Origin: Onthophagus taurus
Taxonomy: Eukaryota; Arthropoda; Insecta; Coleoptera; Scarabaeidae
Assembly: GCF_036711975.1 (NCBI RefSeq)
Contig: NC_091966.1
Coordinates: 7,501-71,500 of the forward strand
Length of the DNA: 64,000 nucleotides
Reading direction: 5' to 3'
The position numbers and the translations under genes were made by a program. How positions within the stretch are numbered: position 1 is the stretch's first letter; each line of letters starts with the position of its first letter. Of this stretch, positions 8,827-19,853 are shown one piece after another. The notes beneath the pieces were generated by a model that worked only from the letters and a program-made list of their open reading frames with translations, was not told the origin of the DNA and ran no database searches.

Positions 8827-9893
8827 TTAAGGTTCGATAAATTCATACAACCAATCCTTTTCGCCTTTACGAGTTAACCCATCAATTTTCTCATCCGGTT
8901 TTGATTTTCTAAAACGAATTCGTTCCTTTTTTTGCCTCAATTGCCAAAAATCGTAAATAATTGGACTTACATTATACCAACAACTACAATAAATTTAAAT
9001 TAAATTTATAAATTAAATAAAAATGTATTTCCAGTACAAATTTTCCGGTCTTGGAACTTTAGATGGATCAAATTTATTTCTAACAATTAATTCTCTTTCG
9101 TTTAAGACGTCAAATGATTGTATCCTGTCCGATTGAGTTGAACAATGTATGTTGACTTGCATATCATAAGCACGACGATTAAATAATTCGTCCGATTCTG
9201 AAGATGGAAGAACATTTACCGGTCCTTCTACACGTACAGATCTTAATAAAGGAGCCCAATAAAAACATAACGATGCATAAGGATTTGTTTTCTAAAAAGT
9301 AGCAAAAAAAGTAATAAGTAAATATTGAAATTTAATTTGCATTATTATCAATATAAATTGGTTAATGTGTTTTCTTACCAAATCTTGACCTTTTCTTGTC
9401 GTGTTATAAGTAAAAAATCTAAATCCTTTTGTATCGAATGATTCACAGAACATGTATCTTAAAGATGGAATTCCCGTTCTGTAGCAAGAAAAAAGAAAAT
9501 ATTACATACCAAAATTGATGAATACTTTTGTTTTGTTTGTACTTGGAACTAGTAGCAAGACACATGATAGATGGATTTAAAACACCAACAGAATCAGCAG
9601 CGTCCCTGTACCACGACTGGAATATAAAAAGTGGATCTTTTATTGGCGATTCTTCCAGAGTGTACTGTTTTTGAATTTCGAACATTTCTTTTAAATCTAA
9701 CCAAATTAAAAAAATATATATACATAATCGGTACTCTATATTCATAACTGTACAAACCAGAAAGTGTAAACTTGGGATTATCTTTATCCATATCTTTATC
9801 GCATCTTTTAATGGCAACCATAAAATTCCGTAAAAATGTTTTGCTAAACATTGGTTTCGATATAAGAGCATATCCAAATTGTGAAGAAATCAT
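8827..9893 (-). CDS. PNPO-like paralogue with altered active site
   Basis: Model: exons 9758-9893, 9543-9696, 9379-9478, 9038-9291 and 8827-8983; 801 nt, 266 residues. It aligns along its length with pyridoxamine 5'-phosphate oxidase, the FMN enzyme that makes pyridoxal phosphate. Kept features include SWYRDAADS, IMCLATSS, GFRFFTYN, TRKGQDL, SVRVEGPV and a WLYEFIEP end. Against the family, several ligand residues differ: the lysine of the L-K-G motif is Glu (FCESFD), the Tyr and Ser of the YF-x-x-R-P-x-x-S-Q-I-G block become Leu and Met (LFNRRAYDMQVN), WGGY is FCWY, and the catalytic Arg-x-His of RLHDR is lost in a two-residue deletion (FWQLRQKKERIRF). A normal PNPO lies 304 bp upstream in tandem. 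The frame is intact over five exons, so it is probably expressed but not an ordinary oxidase. The N-terminal 45 residues are unlike PNPO; ATGs at 9851 or 9821 could also start it. Confidence 0.85.
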
Positions 9894-10197
9894 TTTGGTT
9901 ACAACCTATTTTTACAACGCTGCGTTTACATTTTCCACAACTAATTTCTTATTTAAATTTATTTTGACAATATCAATAAAATCAATTTTGTCATTTAAAA
10001 AAATAAATATAAGTCTTAATTTTCATTAGATACCAATTATTTTATTTCAATAACAATTTCTCTAAAATCTCAAACATGTAAATGTGATGTATTTTCTACT
10101 AATAATATTTCAACTATTTATTGCACTAGATTACCATAAGAATTGGTAATAAACAAAAGAATCCGAATACTGTTATAGCCATAGAAATTCTTCATAT
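9894..10197. promoter_or_regulatory. Gap between the tandem PNPO genes
   Basis: 304 bp, AT-rich. It must hold the 3'UTR of the upstream PNPO gene and the promoter of the PNPO-like gene. I see no recognisable element or RNA gene. Confidence 0.4.
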
Positions 10198-11147
10198 TCA
10201 AGGTGCTAATCGTTCATAAAACCAATCGTCTGCTCCTTTATGTAATACTTTACCATCCAACTCGTTATCATCACAAGTAACTTTTCTAAATCTAATTCTA
10301 TCATGAATTCTATCGCTTTGTCCTTGCCAAAATTCTATACATTTTGGAATCACTTTATATCCACCCCTATAAAAGAAATAAAATAATCCTTTTATGTGTT
10401 AATGATCTTAGATATATCTTTAATTAACCATTGTTCTGGTCTTGGAACTTGGCCTTCTCCATATTTTTGCTTAAGCTCAATCTCTCGTTCAAATAAAACA
10501 TGTCTACCTTCGATAGGTTTGCTTTGATCGCTGCAAAGTGCTCCGATCTGACTGTCATAAGGTCGTGTTTTAAAATATTCATCTGCAATTTCTGAAGAAA
10601 GTTTCTCCACTTTTCCCTCGACTCTTATCTAAAATTTAAAAAATATCTCTTTATAATTTTATATTAATTTAAACTTTGATAAACACTTGCTGATCTATGA
10701 ATCGGAGGCCAGTAAAATGTTAAAGCTGCGTTTGGATTTTCTTCCAATTCCTGCCCCTTTCTACTGGTATAATGTGTAAAGAATATAAACCCCGTTTTAT
10801 CGTAACCTTTACATAAAATGTAACGGGCGGAAGGAATTCCACTTCTATAATAATTTTAAAACAAAATATACAACAATAATTCATCAAAATATTTAGTATG
10901 ATAATTTGGTTTCTTACTTTGTAGCCGTTGCTACACACATAGAATTTGGTTCAATTATTCTCTTGTCCTCTTTAGCTTCAGTTAACCATTTATCAAAAAT
11001 TGCATAGGGACACTTAAATGGTAGCTCATCCTCAATCAATAAATTTGTTCTATTGTTATAACACGTCCTCATATCTAAAAAAGAATAATTAATTACAACA
11101 ATTAAATAAATGTATTATAAAGAGAAATTACCGCCGAGATTAGCCAT
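10198..11147 (-). CDS. PNPO: Pyridoxamine 5'-phosphate oxidase
   Basis: Model: exons 11132-11147, 10918-11074, 10691-10844, 10429-10628 and 10198-10366; 696 nt, 231 residues. The enzyme oxidises pyridoxine and pyridoxamine phosphate to pyridoxal 5'-phosphate with FMN, in cytosolic vitamin B6 salvage. Family blocks appear in order: [100 protein letters not shown] and WFYERLAP at the end. The Tyr, Arg and Ser of the YF-x-x-R-P block and the Arg-x-His of the RIHDR block are all present, so it should be active. Intron 3 only fits the family alignment if it uses a GC donor (TCA, then GCAAGTG); a GT four bases later would insert two residues. Exon 1 is just 16 nt. The gene diverges from SRPRB. Confidence 0.92.
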
Positions 11148-11878
11148 TATATATTAAGCAAATTATTTTTAAAAGTATACTACAAAAGAAATGCACCTTT
11201 AAAAAACTTTCTATGTCCTAATGACGTCCTTGAAAATTGACTAAACAGTTTCTTAACTATTATTACGTACATAATACGCAAAGCGACAGATAGAACGTAA
11301 AATTTAGAACAACAGGCAACCAAATAGACAATGTTATCTTTTTTAATTTATTAGGTCAAATTGAAACTCATTTTTGAAAGTGATTTTTTTAAGATATTCC
11401 TACAAGGTTATGTTAGGTTATGTAAAGTGTCATATTTATTTATACAACAATCCTTTTTATACATATTAACTTTGTTTTAGATATTTAAATATTATATACT
11501 AATAGTAGATAATGCTTAATATTTTCAATAATATTAAAAAAATTTGTACAGAGACATAACCTGCAAAGTGGAGAGTTGACAAGAATATGAACAAGATAAT
11601 TTTATTTATTTTAATAACTATACAATTGAATAGACTATGAAAATTAGTTATTTGTATGAAGTAGTTTACTAATTTTTGAACAGTATATACATAGTTTATG
11701 TATATAATACCAAAAATTAATATTGATTAATATTAAAAATAGGTGCTATGCAACCAATATAACACAAACTGCTTTCAAATTGTTTGACATTTGTGTGTAT
11801 ATTCATTATTTATCGTGTTGCAGAAAGTGAGGTTGTGTATGAATTTTCGATATTTACAACATTTAAAACTATTTTAAA
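11148..11878. promoter_or_regulatory. Divergent promoter region, PNPO / SRPRB
   Basis: 731 bp of AT-rich DNA lies between the two start codons and must carry the promoters and 5'UTRs of both genes. No TATA box at a convincing position, repeat or RNA gene was recognised. Confidence 0.4.
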
Positions 11879-12723
11879 ATGGAAAACGGGCATACAAATG
11901 AATCAAAAGAGACAATTTCATATTCTCCTATAATAGTAGCCCTAATAACGTTGTTAATAACTATTGGTAAGTTTACCAGATGTCATATCAAAATATAGAA
12001 TTATTAAAAATATTTTTTTTAGTTTTATTCTTCATTTACAAAGCCAAACAATCATCTAAAAGGACTGTTTTAATAACAGGCTTATGCAATTCAGGTAAAA
12101 CTCTATTATTTACAAGGTTGGTTCATCAGAAATTTGTGGATACCTATACATCCATGAAAGAGAACACCGGTAATTATTTAATCAATAATTTATCCTTACG
12201 TATTGTTGATATTCCTGGACATGAGAGGGTTAGAGACAAATTTTTTGAAAAATACAAGAAAGAAGCTAGAGCTTTGGTTTATGTAGTCGATTCAAGTCTG
12301 ATTGAAAAGGAAGTTCGTGACGTTGCTGAATATTTGTACAACATTTTATTGGAACTTGGGGCAATGAATAATAAAGTGAAAGTATTGATTTTGTGCAATA
12401 AACAAGACGTAGCGTCATCAAAGAATAGTATGGCTGTCAAATGTATATTAGAAAAAGAATTGTTAGTGATAAAATTATGTTTATTATGACTTTTAATATT
12501 ATCATTTTTTAGGACTACTTTACAACGCACTAAATCAAGTCAATTAGATTCTGTTGATCCAAAAGTAAAAAAAGGTGACAGTTTCTTATCAGAAGGAGAA
12601 GATTTTCACTTTTCTTTATTATCACCTATTCAAATAGAATTTGCGAATGGTTTTGCTACCAATGAAACTAAAGATTCTATAAATGTTGATGAATTGGAAA
12701 AGTGGTTGGTCAAAGTAGCTTAA
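11879..12723 (+). CDS. SRPRB: Signal recognition particle receptor subunit beta
   Basis: Model: exons 11879-11966, 12023-12461 and 12513-12723; 738 nt, 245 residues. It is the membrane-anchored small GTPase that holds SRP receptor alpha on the ER for co-translational targeting. The N-terminus has one membrane segment (about residues 17-37, spanning the first intron: VALITLLITIGVLFFIY). The GTPase motifs follow: P-loop GLCNSGKT, ENTGNY in switch I, DIPGHERVR as G3 and NKQD as G4. After the second intron the sequence TLQRTKSSQLDS matches the family. The usual SRPRB layout and length are kept. Introns are 56 and 51 nt with GT and AG ends. It diverges from PNPO and converges on RNPC3. Confidence 0.95.
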
Positions 12724-12793
12724 AGTTTTCCATTTTTTTTGTATGAAATGAATTTTTTAAATAATTATGTTTGTAATTTCGTTTTTGTTTATT

Positions 12794-12799
12794 AATAAA
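12794..12799 (+). terminator. Polyadenylation signal of SRPRB
   Basis: AATAAA lies 71 bp after the stop codon, in a T-rich stretch suited to 3'-end formation. Confidence 0.6.
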
Positions 12800-12945
12800 T
12801 CCTGAAAGTATTTAATATTTGGGCTACAATAAATTTAATTTGATTTTTTCATTTTTATTCCTATAATTGACAACATAATTATTTAGGAGTTGAGGTCAAA
12901 AAAAGGTCTTCAAAAATTCACACATCAATATATTTATTAAAATCG

Positions 12946-14268
12946 TCATTTTTTTTGAGTAACACTTTTAGCAAATACAACAACTAAAGGTTTATCTTTT
13001 AGTAGAAATCCATTAGTTTCTTTAACAGCTAGTTGAGCTAATTGAACACTTCCTAAAGTAACAAAAGCTTGACCTTTCATTCTTCCTTCTTGCATCAAAC
13101 GAATATTAATTTCTTTATTAGATTCATTATTTTCGTAGTCAACATATCTTTTATAAATGTATTCAAGGTCTTTGGTTTCAACAGATTTTGCGATATTTTT
13201 AATGTAAAGTCGATTTGTTGCAGCTCCTGGGTGGTAATCTTTAAAAACAGGAAATACATTCAAATCTTTCAAAGGGATTTGATTTGATGAGAGTTCTTCT
13301 TCAGTTATGACGTCGTTTTCGCGGTTCTCTGATACATTTGCTGCTTGGTCATTATTGGAGTTGGTGTCGATCGCATCTGTAGATTGTTCTTTTCGAATAT
13401 CTTCTAAATTAATTGTGGAAACTTTGAGTTCTATTTTTCTTTGATGAAGTTGTGTTTTCTCAAAAATATCTTCAACTTTTTCACTTTGTTTTTGAGAAAT
13501 GTTTGGTGGATTAGGTTTGATAAATTTGGGTCGTTTGACTTGCTTCTTTTGCGGTAGCGTTCTTTTTTCTGGTATTATTTCTTTAATCGTATTGTTTTCT
13601 GGGTCACTTTCTAACTCAGATTCGGAAGAAGATTCATGTTTTGGTGGTAAAGGTGGTGGAGGTGGTTTCGTCTGTATTGGTTGTCTTAACGATGCATGCG
13701 GAGGATCGGGAATATCGGAAAAAGGGGGCGGTAAATTCATACGATTCATCAAATGTAAGACTTGAGTATAAAATTTTGGAACAGATGCCAAAGCGTGTGC
13801 AATATTGTTTATTGTTGCACGATTAGGTTTCGGATAAGCATAGCGTAAATGACTAGGAGGAGGTTGATTAAACGAAACGAAACTATTAAAGGAGTTCAGT
13901 TTATTAACAAAGTTCTTAAAGTTCGTTTTCTCATTTTTATTTTCACTTACGTTTTTCAAACGTGGTTTACTTGGGCCAATATCATTTTCAGCAAATTCGA
14001 CACATAATCTCGAATTAAATATTTTTATCTGATGTAAACGAATTAAAACAGATTTTGCTATTTCTTTGGATTCAAATTGTGCGAAGGCTACTGATTTGTG
14101 CTTTGCTGTCGTTGTTACTATTTTTACCTTTTGCGCACCAAAATGTCTTAACAAATCTTCTTTTTCCGAATGAGATAATTCCGGCGGAAGGTGCTTTATA
14201 CGCAAAGTATCTTCGCAAACCATTATTTTATTTCGAAGTGTACTTATAATATTTTTATAAGGTTGCAA
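12946..14268 (-). CDS. RNPC3: U11/U12 snRNP 65-kDa protein (RNA-binding region-containing protein 3)
   Basis: A single-exon frame of 440 codons. RNPC3 bridges the U11 and U12 particles of the minor (U12-type) spliceosome, with its C-terminal RRM binding U12 RNA. An N-terminal RRM has TLRIKHLPPELS as RNP2 and SVAFAQFES as RNP1, preceded by the EKEDLLRHFGA block characteristic of this family. A long low-complexity middle follows, with proline-rich KPPPPPLPPK and acidic stretches. The C-terminal RRM has RLYIKNIAKSVE and KGQAFVTLGS. The first ATG is at 14268; a second at 14223 (MVCEDTLRIK) sits closer to where the family conservation begins and may be the true start. Its 3' end converges on SRPRB (222 bp between stops). 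Its presence implies that U12-type introns are still spliced in this insect. Confidence 0.92.
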   Translation of the reverse strand: MQPYKNIISTLRNKIMVCEDTLRIKHLPPELSHSEKEDLLRHFGAQKVKIVTTTAKHKSVAFAQFESKEIAKSVLIRLHQIKIFNSRLCVEFAENDIGPSKPRLKNVSENKNEKTNFKNFVNKLNSFNSFVSFNQPPPSHLRYAYPKPNRATINNIAHALASVPKFYTQVLHLMNRMNLPPPFSDIPDPPHASLRQPIQTKPPPPPLPPKHESSSESELESDPENNTIKEIIPEKRTLPQKKQVKRPKFIKPNPPNISQKQSEKVEDIFEKTQLHQRKIELKVSTINLEDIRKEQSTDAIDTNSNNDQAANVSENRENDVITEEELSSNQIPLKDLNVFPVFKDYHPGAATNRLYIKNIAKSVETKDLEYIYKRYVDYENNESNKEINIRLMQEGRMKGQAFVTLGSVQLAQLAVKETNGFLLKDKPLVVVFAKSVTQKK

Positions 14269-14749
14269 GAAGATAATTGCTTCTGAAATAGGTTATGTTT
14301 ACTGTTGCTCACTGTTGCTTTAGGAATTTTCGTGTGTAAAAGTTTTTTATTTATTTTTAATATTATAAAAAAATATGACCGTTTTATTTAATTGTGGTAT
14401 ATTAAAATATTATTAAGCGATAAAAGATTTATTGTTAGTTAATAAAAGAAGTTTAAAAATTTGGTTATTTTGCCGCATTGGTGATTTTTATGTTGTTAAG
14501 GTTACATTGAAATCAGAAATGTCATTAAAATTTTTAAAATGTCATTTCGTTTTTTCATCCGCGCAAATCATCAGTTCATAATAAATCAATTTCATAAAAA
14601 AAAATTAAAATATGATAATTAATAATGGTATTTAAACATGTTAAATAATTTCAATTTTAATGGAGCAAAAATTTGCCATATTACGCAATCACAATATAAC
14701 AATGATGTTATAAAAAAATTTAAAAACAATTTGAAAATACCTGTTTGAA
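14269..14749. promoter_or_regulatory. Divergent promoter region, RNPC3 / SLC25A19
   Basis: 481 bp between two start codons on opposite strands, very AT-rich. Both promoters must be here, probably shared. No motif was recognised with confidence. Confidence 0.4.
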
Positions 14750-15745
14750 ATGTTGGGTGAACGACGAAATAACTCTAAATTAAATCAAGTACATTTTGTG
14801 ATTGCCGGTGCAACCAGTGGAGCAGTGACTCGAGCTGTTTGCCAACCATTGGACGTAGTAAAGATCAGATTTCAATTGCAAGCTGAACCAATATGTTACC
14901 ATTCAATATCCAAGTATAAATCTGTTACCCAAGCTGTAATATTAATTTACAATGAAGAAGGTGTTAAAGCGTTTTGGAAGGGACACATACCAGCACAGTT
15001 ATTGTCGATTGTGTATGGATGTGCTCAGTTTGGAACCTACGAACTTTTTATGAAATCTTTTGGTCCTTTATTTCATCAACAGTTTAAACCTGTTAAAAAC
15101 TTTATTGGAGGATCGATTGCAGGTAACAATAACATTATGTACACAATAAATATACATCATTTATTTATTCTTTCTTTAATAGGAGGTGTTGCTACCGTGG
15201 TATCATTTCCTTTTGATGTAATTAGAACTCGATTAATTGGACAATGTGATAAATTAAGGGCGTATAGAAGCATTATTCACGCATTTGTCCACATTTATAA
15301 AAATGAAAATTTTAAAGCATATTTTAGAGGATTAACCCCAACCATTGTACAAGTAGCACCTCACGCTGGATCTCAATTTATGTTTTATAAACTTTTTGAT
15401 AGAGCTTATAAAAAAGTAGTTGGAATAGAGGAAACTAGGTATTCGGCAACAAGTTGCTTAATTGCTGGAAGTCTTTCTGGATTTTGTGCGAAACTTGTTA
15501 TTTATCCATTTGATTTTGTAAGGAAAAGAATGCAAGTGCAAGGTTTCCAAAGGTATAGAAGAAATTTTGGAAAGGGGTACAGTTATAATGGAATGATGGA
15601 CGCTTTTGAGAAAACAATCAAACAGGAAGGGTTTAACGGTTTATTTAAAGGACTTACCCCAAGTCTTTTAAAAGCGGTTTTTACAACTGCCCTACATTTT
15701 AGTACATATGAGTTTGTTTGTCAATATCTCGAAGAATATAATTAG
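14750..15745 (+). CDS. SLC25A19: Mitochondrial thiamine pyrophosphate carrier
   Basis: Model: exons 14750-15122 and 15183-15745; 936 nt, 311 residues. It is a six-helix mitochondrial carrier of the inner membrane that imports thiamine pyrophosphate for matrix dehydrogenases. The three carrier repeats carry the signature P-x-D-x-x-K/R motifs: QPLDVVKIRFQLQ, FPFDVIRTRL and YPFDFVRKRMQVQ. The opening FVIAGATSGAVTRAVCQPLD, the GHIPAQLLSIVYGCAQF block and the GLTPSLLKA block fit the TPP-carrier subfamily better than other SLC25 members. The 60-nt intron (15123-15182) has GT and AG ends, is a multiple of three and has no stop, so an unspliced message would insert 20 residues at the second repeat; the family alignment (IAGGVATVVSFPFD) shows it is removed. 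Confidence 0.93.
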   Translation: MLGERRNNSKLNQVHFVIAGATSGAVTRAVCQPLDVVKIRFQLQAEPICYHSISKYKSVTQAVILIYNEEGVKAFWKGHIPAQLLSIVYGCAQFGTYELFMKSFGPLFHQQFKPVKNFIGGSIAGNNNIMYTINIHHLFILSLIGGVATVVSFPFDVIRTRLIGQCDKLRAYRSIIHAFVHIYKNENFKAYFRGLTPTIVQVAPHAGSQFMFYKLFDRAYKKVVGIEETRYSATSCLIAGSLSGFCAKLVIYPFDFVRKRMQVQGFQRYRRNFGKGYSYNGMMDAFEKTIKQEGFNGLFKGLTPSLLKAVFTTALHFSTYEFVCQYLEEYN

Positions 15746-15883
15746 TCTAAGTTTCAAGTTGTTAACATTATTTTATTGCGTTCTACTTTAAAATATAGAT
15801 TAAATGGTATGAAAAGAACTGAAGTGTTACTAAATACTTTATTAAATTCTATAACATATTTACATCTATATACAGGTAATTAT

Positions 15884-18768
15884 TTATCCGTAAGATACCG
15901 TATAACCCATACTAGTCATTAAAGTTTCTTTTATAGCTGGTTGTAATTCTCTTTGCATGTACGAAGTGAGTAAAGACCTAATACCTTTTATAAAAATATC
16001 TTCCATTTCCCTAGCAATCTCTTCATCCTCATAATTGGCTTCCGAAAAACTTCTTCTGTGCTCACGAAAATGTGACTCGCAACCATAAGCATAAACACTT
16101 ATAAAACCCGGTTCTAAAAAATGCGAATCAGTTCGAACGTTAAAATGACCTCTTTCGCGTCGAATCGGTTCAGTGTGAAATCTGAAAGTAAAAGAATGAT
16201 AATAGTAGTTTTAATCTTCGAAAAAATTGATAACCTAATTAATTTAAAACCTAAATTGATATTGATCATCATCTTAAAGAAAATAAAGATATTAAATGTT
16301 GGAAGAAAATCGTTTTTTTAAGTATAATTAGTTATATGTTTATATTTGTCTAATTGTAAGATTCGACAAGAGACGCATTATGGATGAGCAACGTGAAGGT
16401 TAGCAAATTGGCGGCAGTTCGAGGACTTTTCACTATTTTTCTAAATAAAATATCTAAATTCATGAAATGTCGCCATTTTTTCGGCGAAGCTTTTGAGAAA
16501 CAACAAAACAAAAAGCGATAGGTATGGAAATCTATACCGATCTTATAATATACATTAAAAAGAAATTAAAGGTTTACAATAAAGTGAAGCATTACTATTT
16601 AAAAAAAAATACGAATTCAATAAATTACCCGATTCCGGCTCTTCTTAATCTCAAAATCATGTTACAACTTCCTTCCGGGTCTGGTTGATCAGGCTCCTTT
16701 TCCAATAATTCCCCATCTCCAAATAAGTTAACTTTTCCAATTATGCTTAAATCGCTAAAGAGTAATCGTGTGTCTAACGAGGTGTTTACAGGATCGAAGA
16801 AACATCGATCAACACGAACCCAACTGGTTGATGACGGTAATCGTACTCTCATATCGGTTACGTACATTTCGTAAGGTATCGAGCGTAATTGTTGGTGTAA
16901 TGTGTATCCGCTTAAATGTAAAGATTTTTGTTTGGCTTGTTGTCTACGTCTCATCTCTTGAAGTGCATTATCTAATCGTTCAGAACACCTTCGCATAGGA
17001 TCCGAGGGGAGTCGTTCTTCTGAATATTCGTTTCCTATGTTATTTCCACCTGTGCTTGCAACGTATGGATATGGTGGATTTGAAAATTTATCGTTTTGTC
17101 TTGACGGAATATCTATAAATAGGTATAATAAAATTATTGAATGAATGATATGATAGAGGAGATGTATTTGATATAAATTTAAACTAATTTTCGTAATTAC
17201 TGATCCATTCACAACAAAACGAACAATAGGAACGTGTTTTTTGTTGGGTAACGACAAGAATTGAACATGCAAATGGCATAAAAACACAATGATCGTTATT
17301 GCGCACATGCTGACAGACGGAAACGACATCATCGGAAATCGCGCAAGAAGAAAGCTTTTTCGAAGGAACAATAAGGAGAAGTTGAATGTTACAAAGTCAT
17401 TGGCGATGATGGTACATTTTATGTACGTTTATTTTGTGACCTCAAAGCATGACTAAACCATAAGGATAATTACCATAGAATTGACTGGAAAGCAGTAAGA
17501 TACATTTAACAATATATTTACTTGAGTAATTGTGAAAATTTTTGCTAAATAACATCTTTAACTTTCTCGAATTGAAAGTTGTTGTCTAAAATTTGGCAAC
17601 TACTCTGACTAGAATTTATTCATTCCAAATGAAATTCCAATTATAAATCTAGAGACGATCAAAAAAATCCTTTCAGTTCTTCCTACTTTTATTTTTTTTA
17701 CATGCTTCAGGGCGTAACAAAATGAAATTCGTGACATCCTATAGAAAATTCTTTAGAAAATAATCTTTTATTGTCAATGGGAAAAGTATTTTAATTGCAA
17801 AAACGTGATTCAACTTGTTTTATACAAATAACATCGTAATTTAAATCAAATTATCATCATTTTTATCTATTTTTTATTCGAAGGTAACATGTTAGAATTA
17901 AAAAGATTAAAAATTCAGAAGCTTTATTTTATTAAGTTTCACAGCGAATATTTTGAAACAATGCCTTCAAATTAGATGTTTAATCCGTCGTTATCTTGCG
18001 GTTATCTCCAATGCCATCATTATTAAAACTGTTCTTTTGCAATTATAGCTCAAAGATGTGATGAATTGCGATTTCGCGGAGCGTAACGTTTCGAAACTTT
18101 TTGACAGGTGAAGGAGACACTTCCTTTATTGAGTTCCGTAATATATTATTGTTAAATTGACTAATAAGAAAAATAATTTGAAATTTTCAAATCTTAATTA
18201 AAGTCTAAAACTTTTCAATTTTCTACACTTATTACAAAATATAATTTTAATGTCAAAATAAAATGCACAAAACGTGTTTTTAATAAAAAAAAGGACATGA
18301 AATTTAAAGTTGCGATAAAATTGATTACATATGAAACTTTATATACTTTATTACTGTAACAGTTACATTTCTCTTTTAAATTATCTGGAACCTAACTGTC
18401 CCCAACGATTTAATTTCTTTACCGGAAGAAAGCACCATTTCAAGAAACATCTTAAACTCTCTTCAACGGAGATAAACAGATTACACGAACTCAACAAGCA
18501 TTACACGAAAGAAAAAAGAAAGACTCAACGGAAAAATTATCCAAGAACAATAGATCTCTCGTTTTATCTTTTTAATTACTCGGAAGACGTCGACCAACAA
18601 AAATTACCATTAACATTTACAAAATTCTATGTTCAACAAATAAAATTAAATAATGAAACAAAACTCACCAATATCCAAAATACTTCCACTATCTTCAGGA
18701 ATGATCCCATTAATAACATCGGCCAAACTCAATGCTACAACAAATAACATCCACTGGTTAACATGCAT
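15884..18768 (-). CDS. Secreted protein, possible JHBP/takeout-like (TULIP) relative
   Basis: Model: exons 18669-18768, 16629-17112 and 15884-16181, totalling 882 nt and 293 residues. Exon 1 encodes a signal peptide (MHVNQWMLFVVALSLADVIN) and joins in phase 1 to exon 2 across a 1.56-kb intron. The mature protein has a basic helix (ALQEMRRRQQAKQK), then VTDMRVRLPSS, DLSIIGKVNLFGDGE, SCNMILRLRRAGIG and a C-terminal amphipathic helix (EMEDIFIKGIRSLLTSYMQR). The mix of short beta strands with a G-x-V/L pattern and a long final helix recalls lipid-binding proteins of the juvenile-hormone-binding/takeout superfamily, but I do not recognise a specific family and that call is weak. Three or four cysteines could form disulphides. 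It converges on SLC25A19, with 138 bp between the genes. An open frame at 17180-17371 also looks like a leader peptide but cannot be joined in phase. Confidence 0.75.
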
Positions 18769-19853
18769 CTTTTTGTGTATGAAGAAATCAAATGAGAAGG
18801 ATGTCGTAATTGGTTGTCTTCACTGAATGAAACTTGTGTCTTTTTCAAATGTTAGCGTAGGTTTGTGCATGAAAGTGCATACGGCGTCGCAAATTGTATA
18901 CCCGTAGTATTGTTAAAGATAATTAGAGCATGGATTCAACTCTGAGGACTAGTACGAGAATAACAGGCGCACGTGCGACCGCTCGTTTGCTTCTGGGCGA
19001 AGTTAAAGAGTTGTTTTAAAGCACGCGCTTCAACTTCTCTCTACTCTCACTCGTCGCAAAGAGTAGGCGAAAGAACTGGACACTGTTTTGATTCGTTAGG
19101 ATTGTTGGTGTGTACTACATGTTTTTTTAATATACAACTTTTAGTTTTATTATTATGTTTGGTCTTATGTTGTAGTTCTTACAAGCAATAATTCTAAATT
19201 TCAAGAAATTTTTTCCCATCACTATGATTTTTCTTCATTAATAAAGACAGTGCGTTCTTATACAATGATTTATGGGAGATTATTATTCATACTGGAATAC
19301 TTAATTGAAGATATTTCGCGAAAGTAAAACATAATAATTATATAGGAATAGTAGGCTCGCAATCTACTTAAGTGATATTTTACTTTCGCAAAACAAACGA
19401 TATTTTGTACGTTATCTATGCTGGTTTCACTGTAATATTAACATTCACACCTTATCAAAATTTCTTTTTTTTTCATTTAACTTTAGTATGTGAGTAATTT
19501 AGTAATTTTATTCGTATTAAAAAAGGAAGAAATGTTTGCGAAGCGATGAAAATGTTACTAATAATAAATTATAATTCGAACCATTTATTGCGATAAGTAG
19601 GAGAGGGGGTTGATTTCTATTATGTCGTGTCATCGAAATTTAAAAGCACATGACATTGACATAAGATATGATTGTAAGGTGTCTTTTTAGTTTTCTATGT
19701 ACCTTTGTATTTAATTTTAAGGTTGAATTCTGCAAAGGCAAGCTTGGCTTTTTAAGTTTTCATACTCAAATTTGTGACTGTTGCGCTGGTCGGGAGTATT
19801 AGTTCTTAATATACGTACATTTGGAGACGTTTGCCCTATTATAGTTTGAAGTA
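18769..19853. other. Intergenic DNA upstream of the secreted-protein gene
   Basis: About 1.1 kb. The first 300 bp, with GC-richer patches near 18960-19080, probably hold the promoter of the minus-strand gene. I see no coding region or RNA gene. Confidence 0.4.

Noticed and set aside
17180-17371. Leader-like peptide with MMSFPSVSMCAITIIVFL
   Set aside because: It cannot be spliced in phase to the next exon with a good donor, whereas the exon at 18669-18768 fits exactly. An alternative first exon cannot be fully excluded.
18331-18747. Plus-strand frame of 138 codons
   Set aside because: It lies antisense to the signal-peptide exon of the minus-strand secreted gene; its composition is Asn/Thr/Lys-rich, as expected of AT-rich noncoding DNA.
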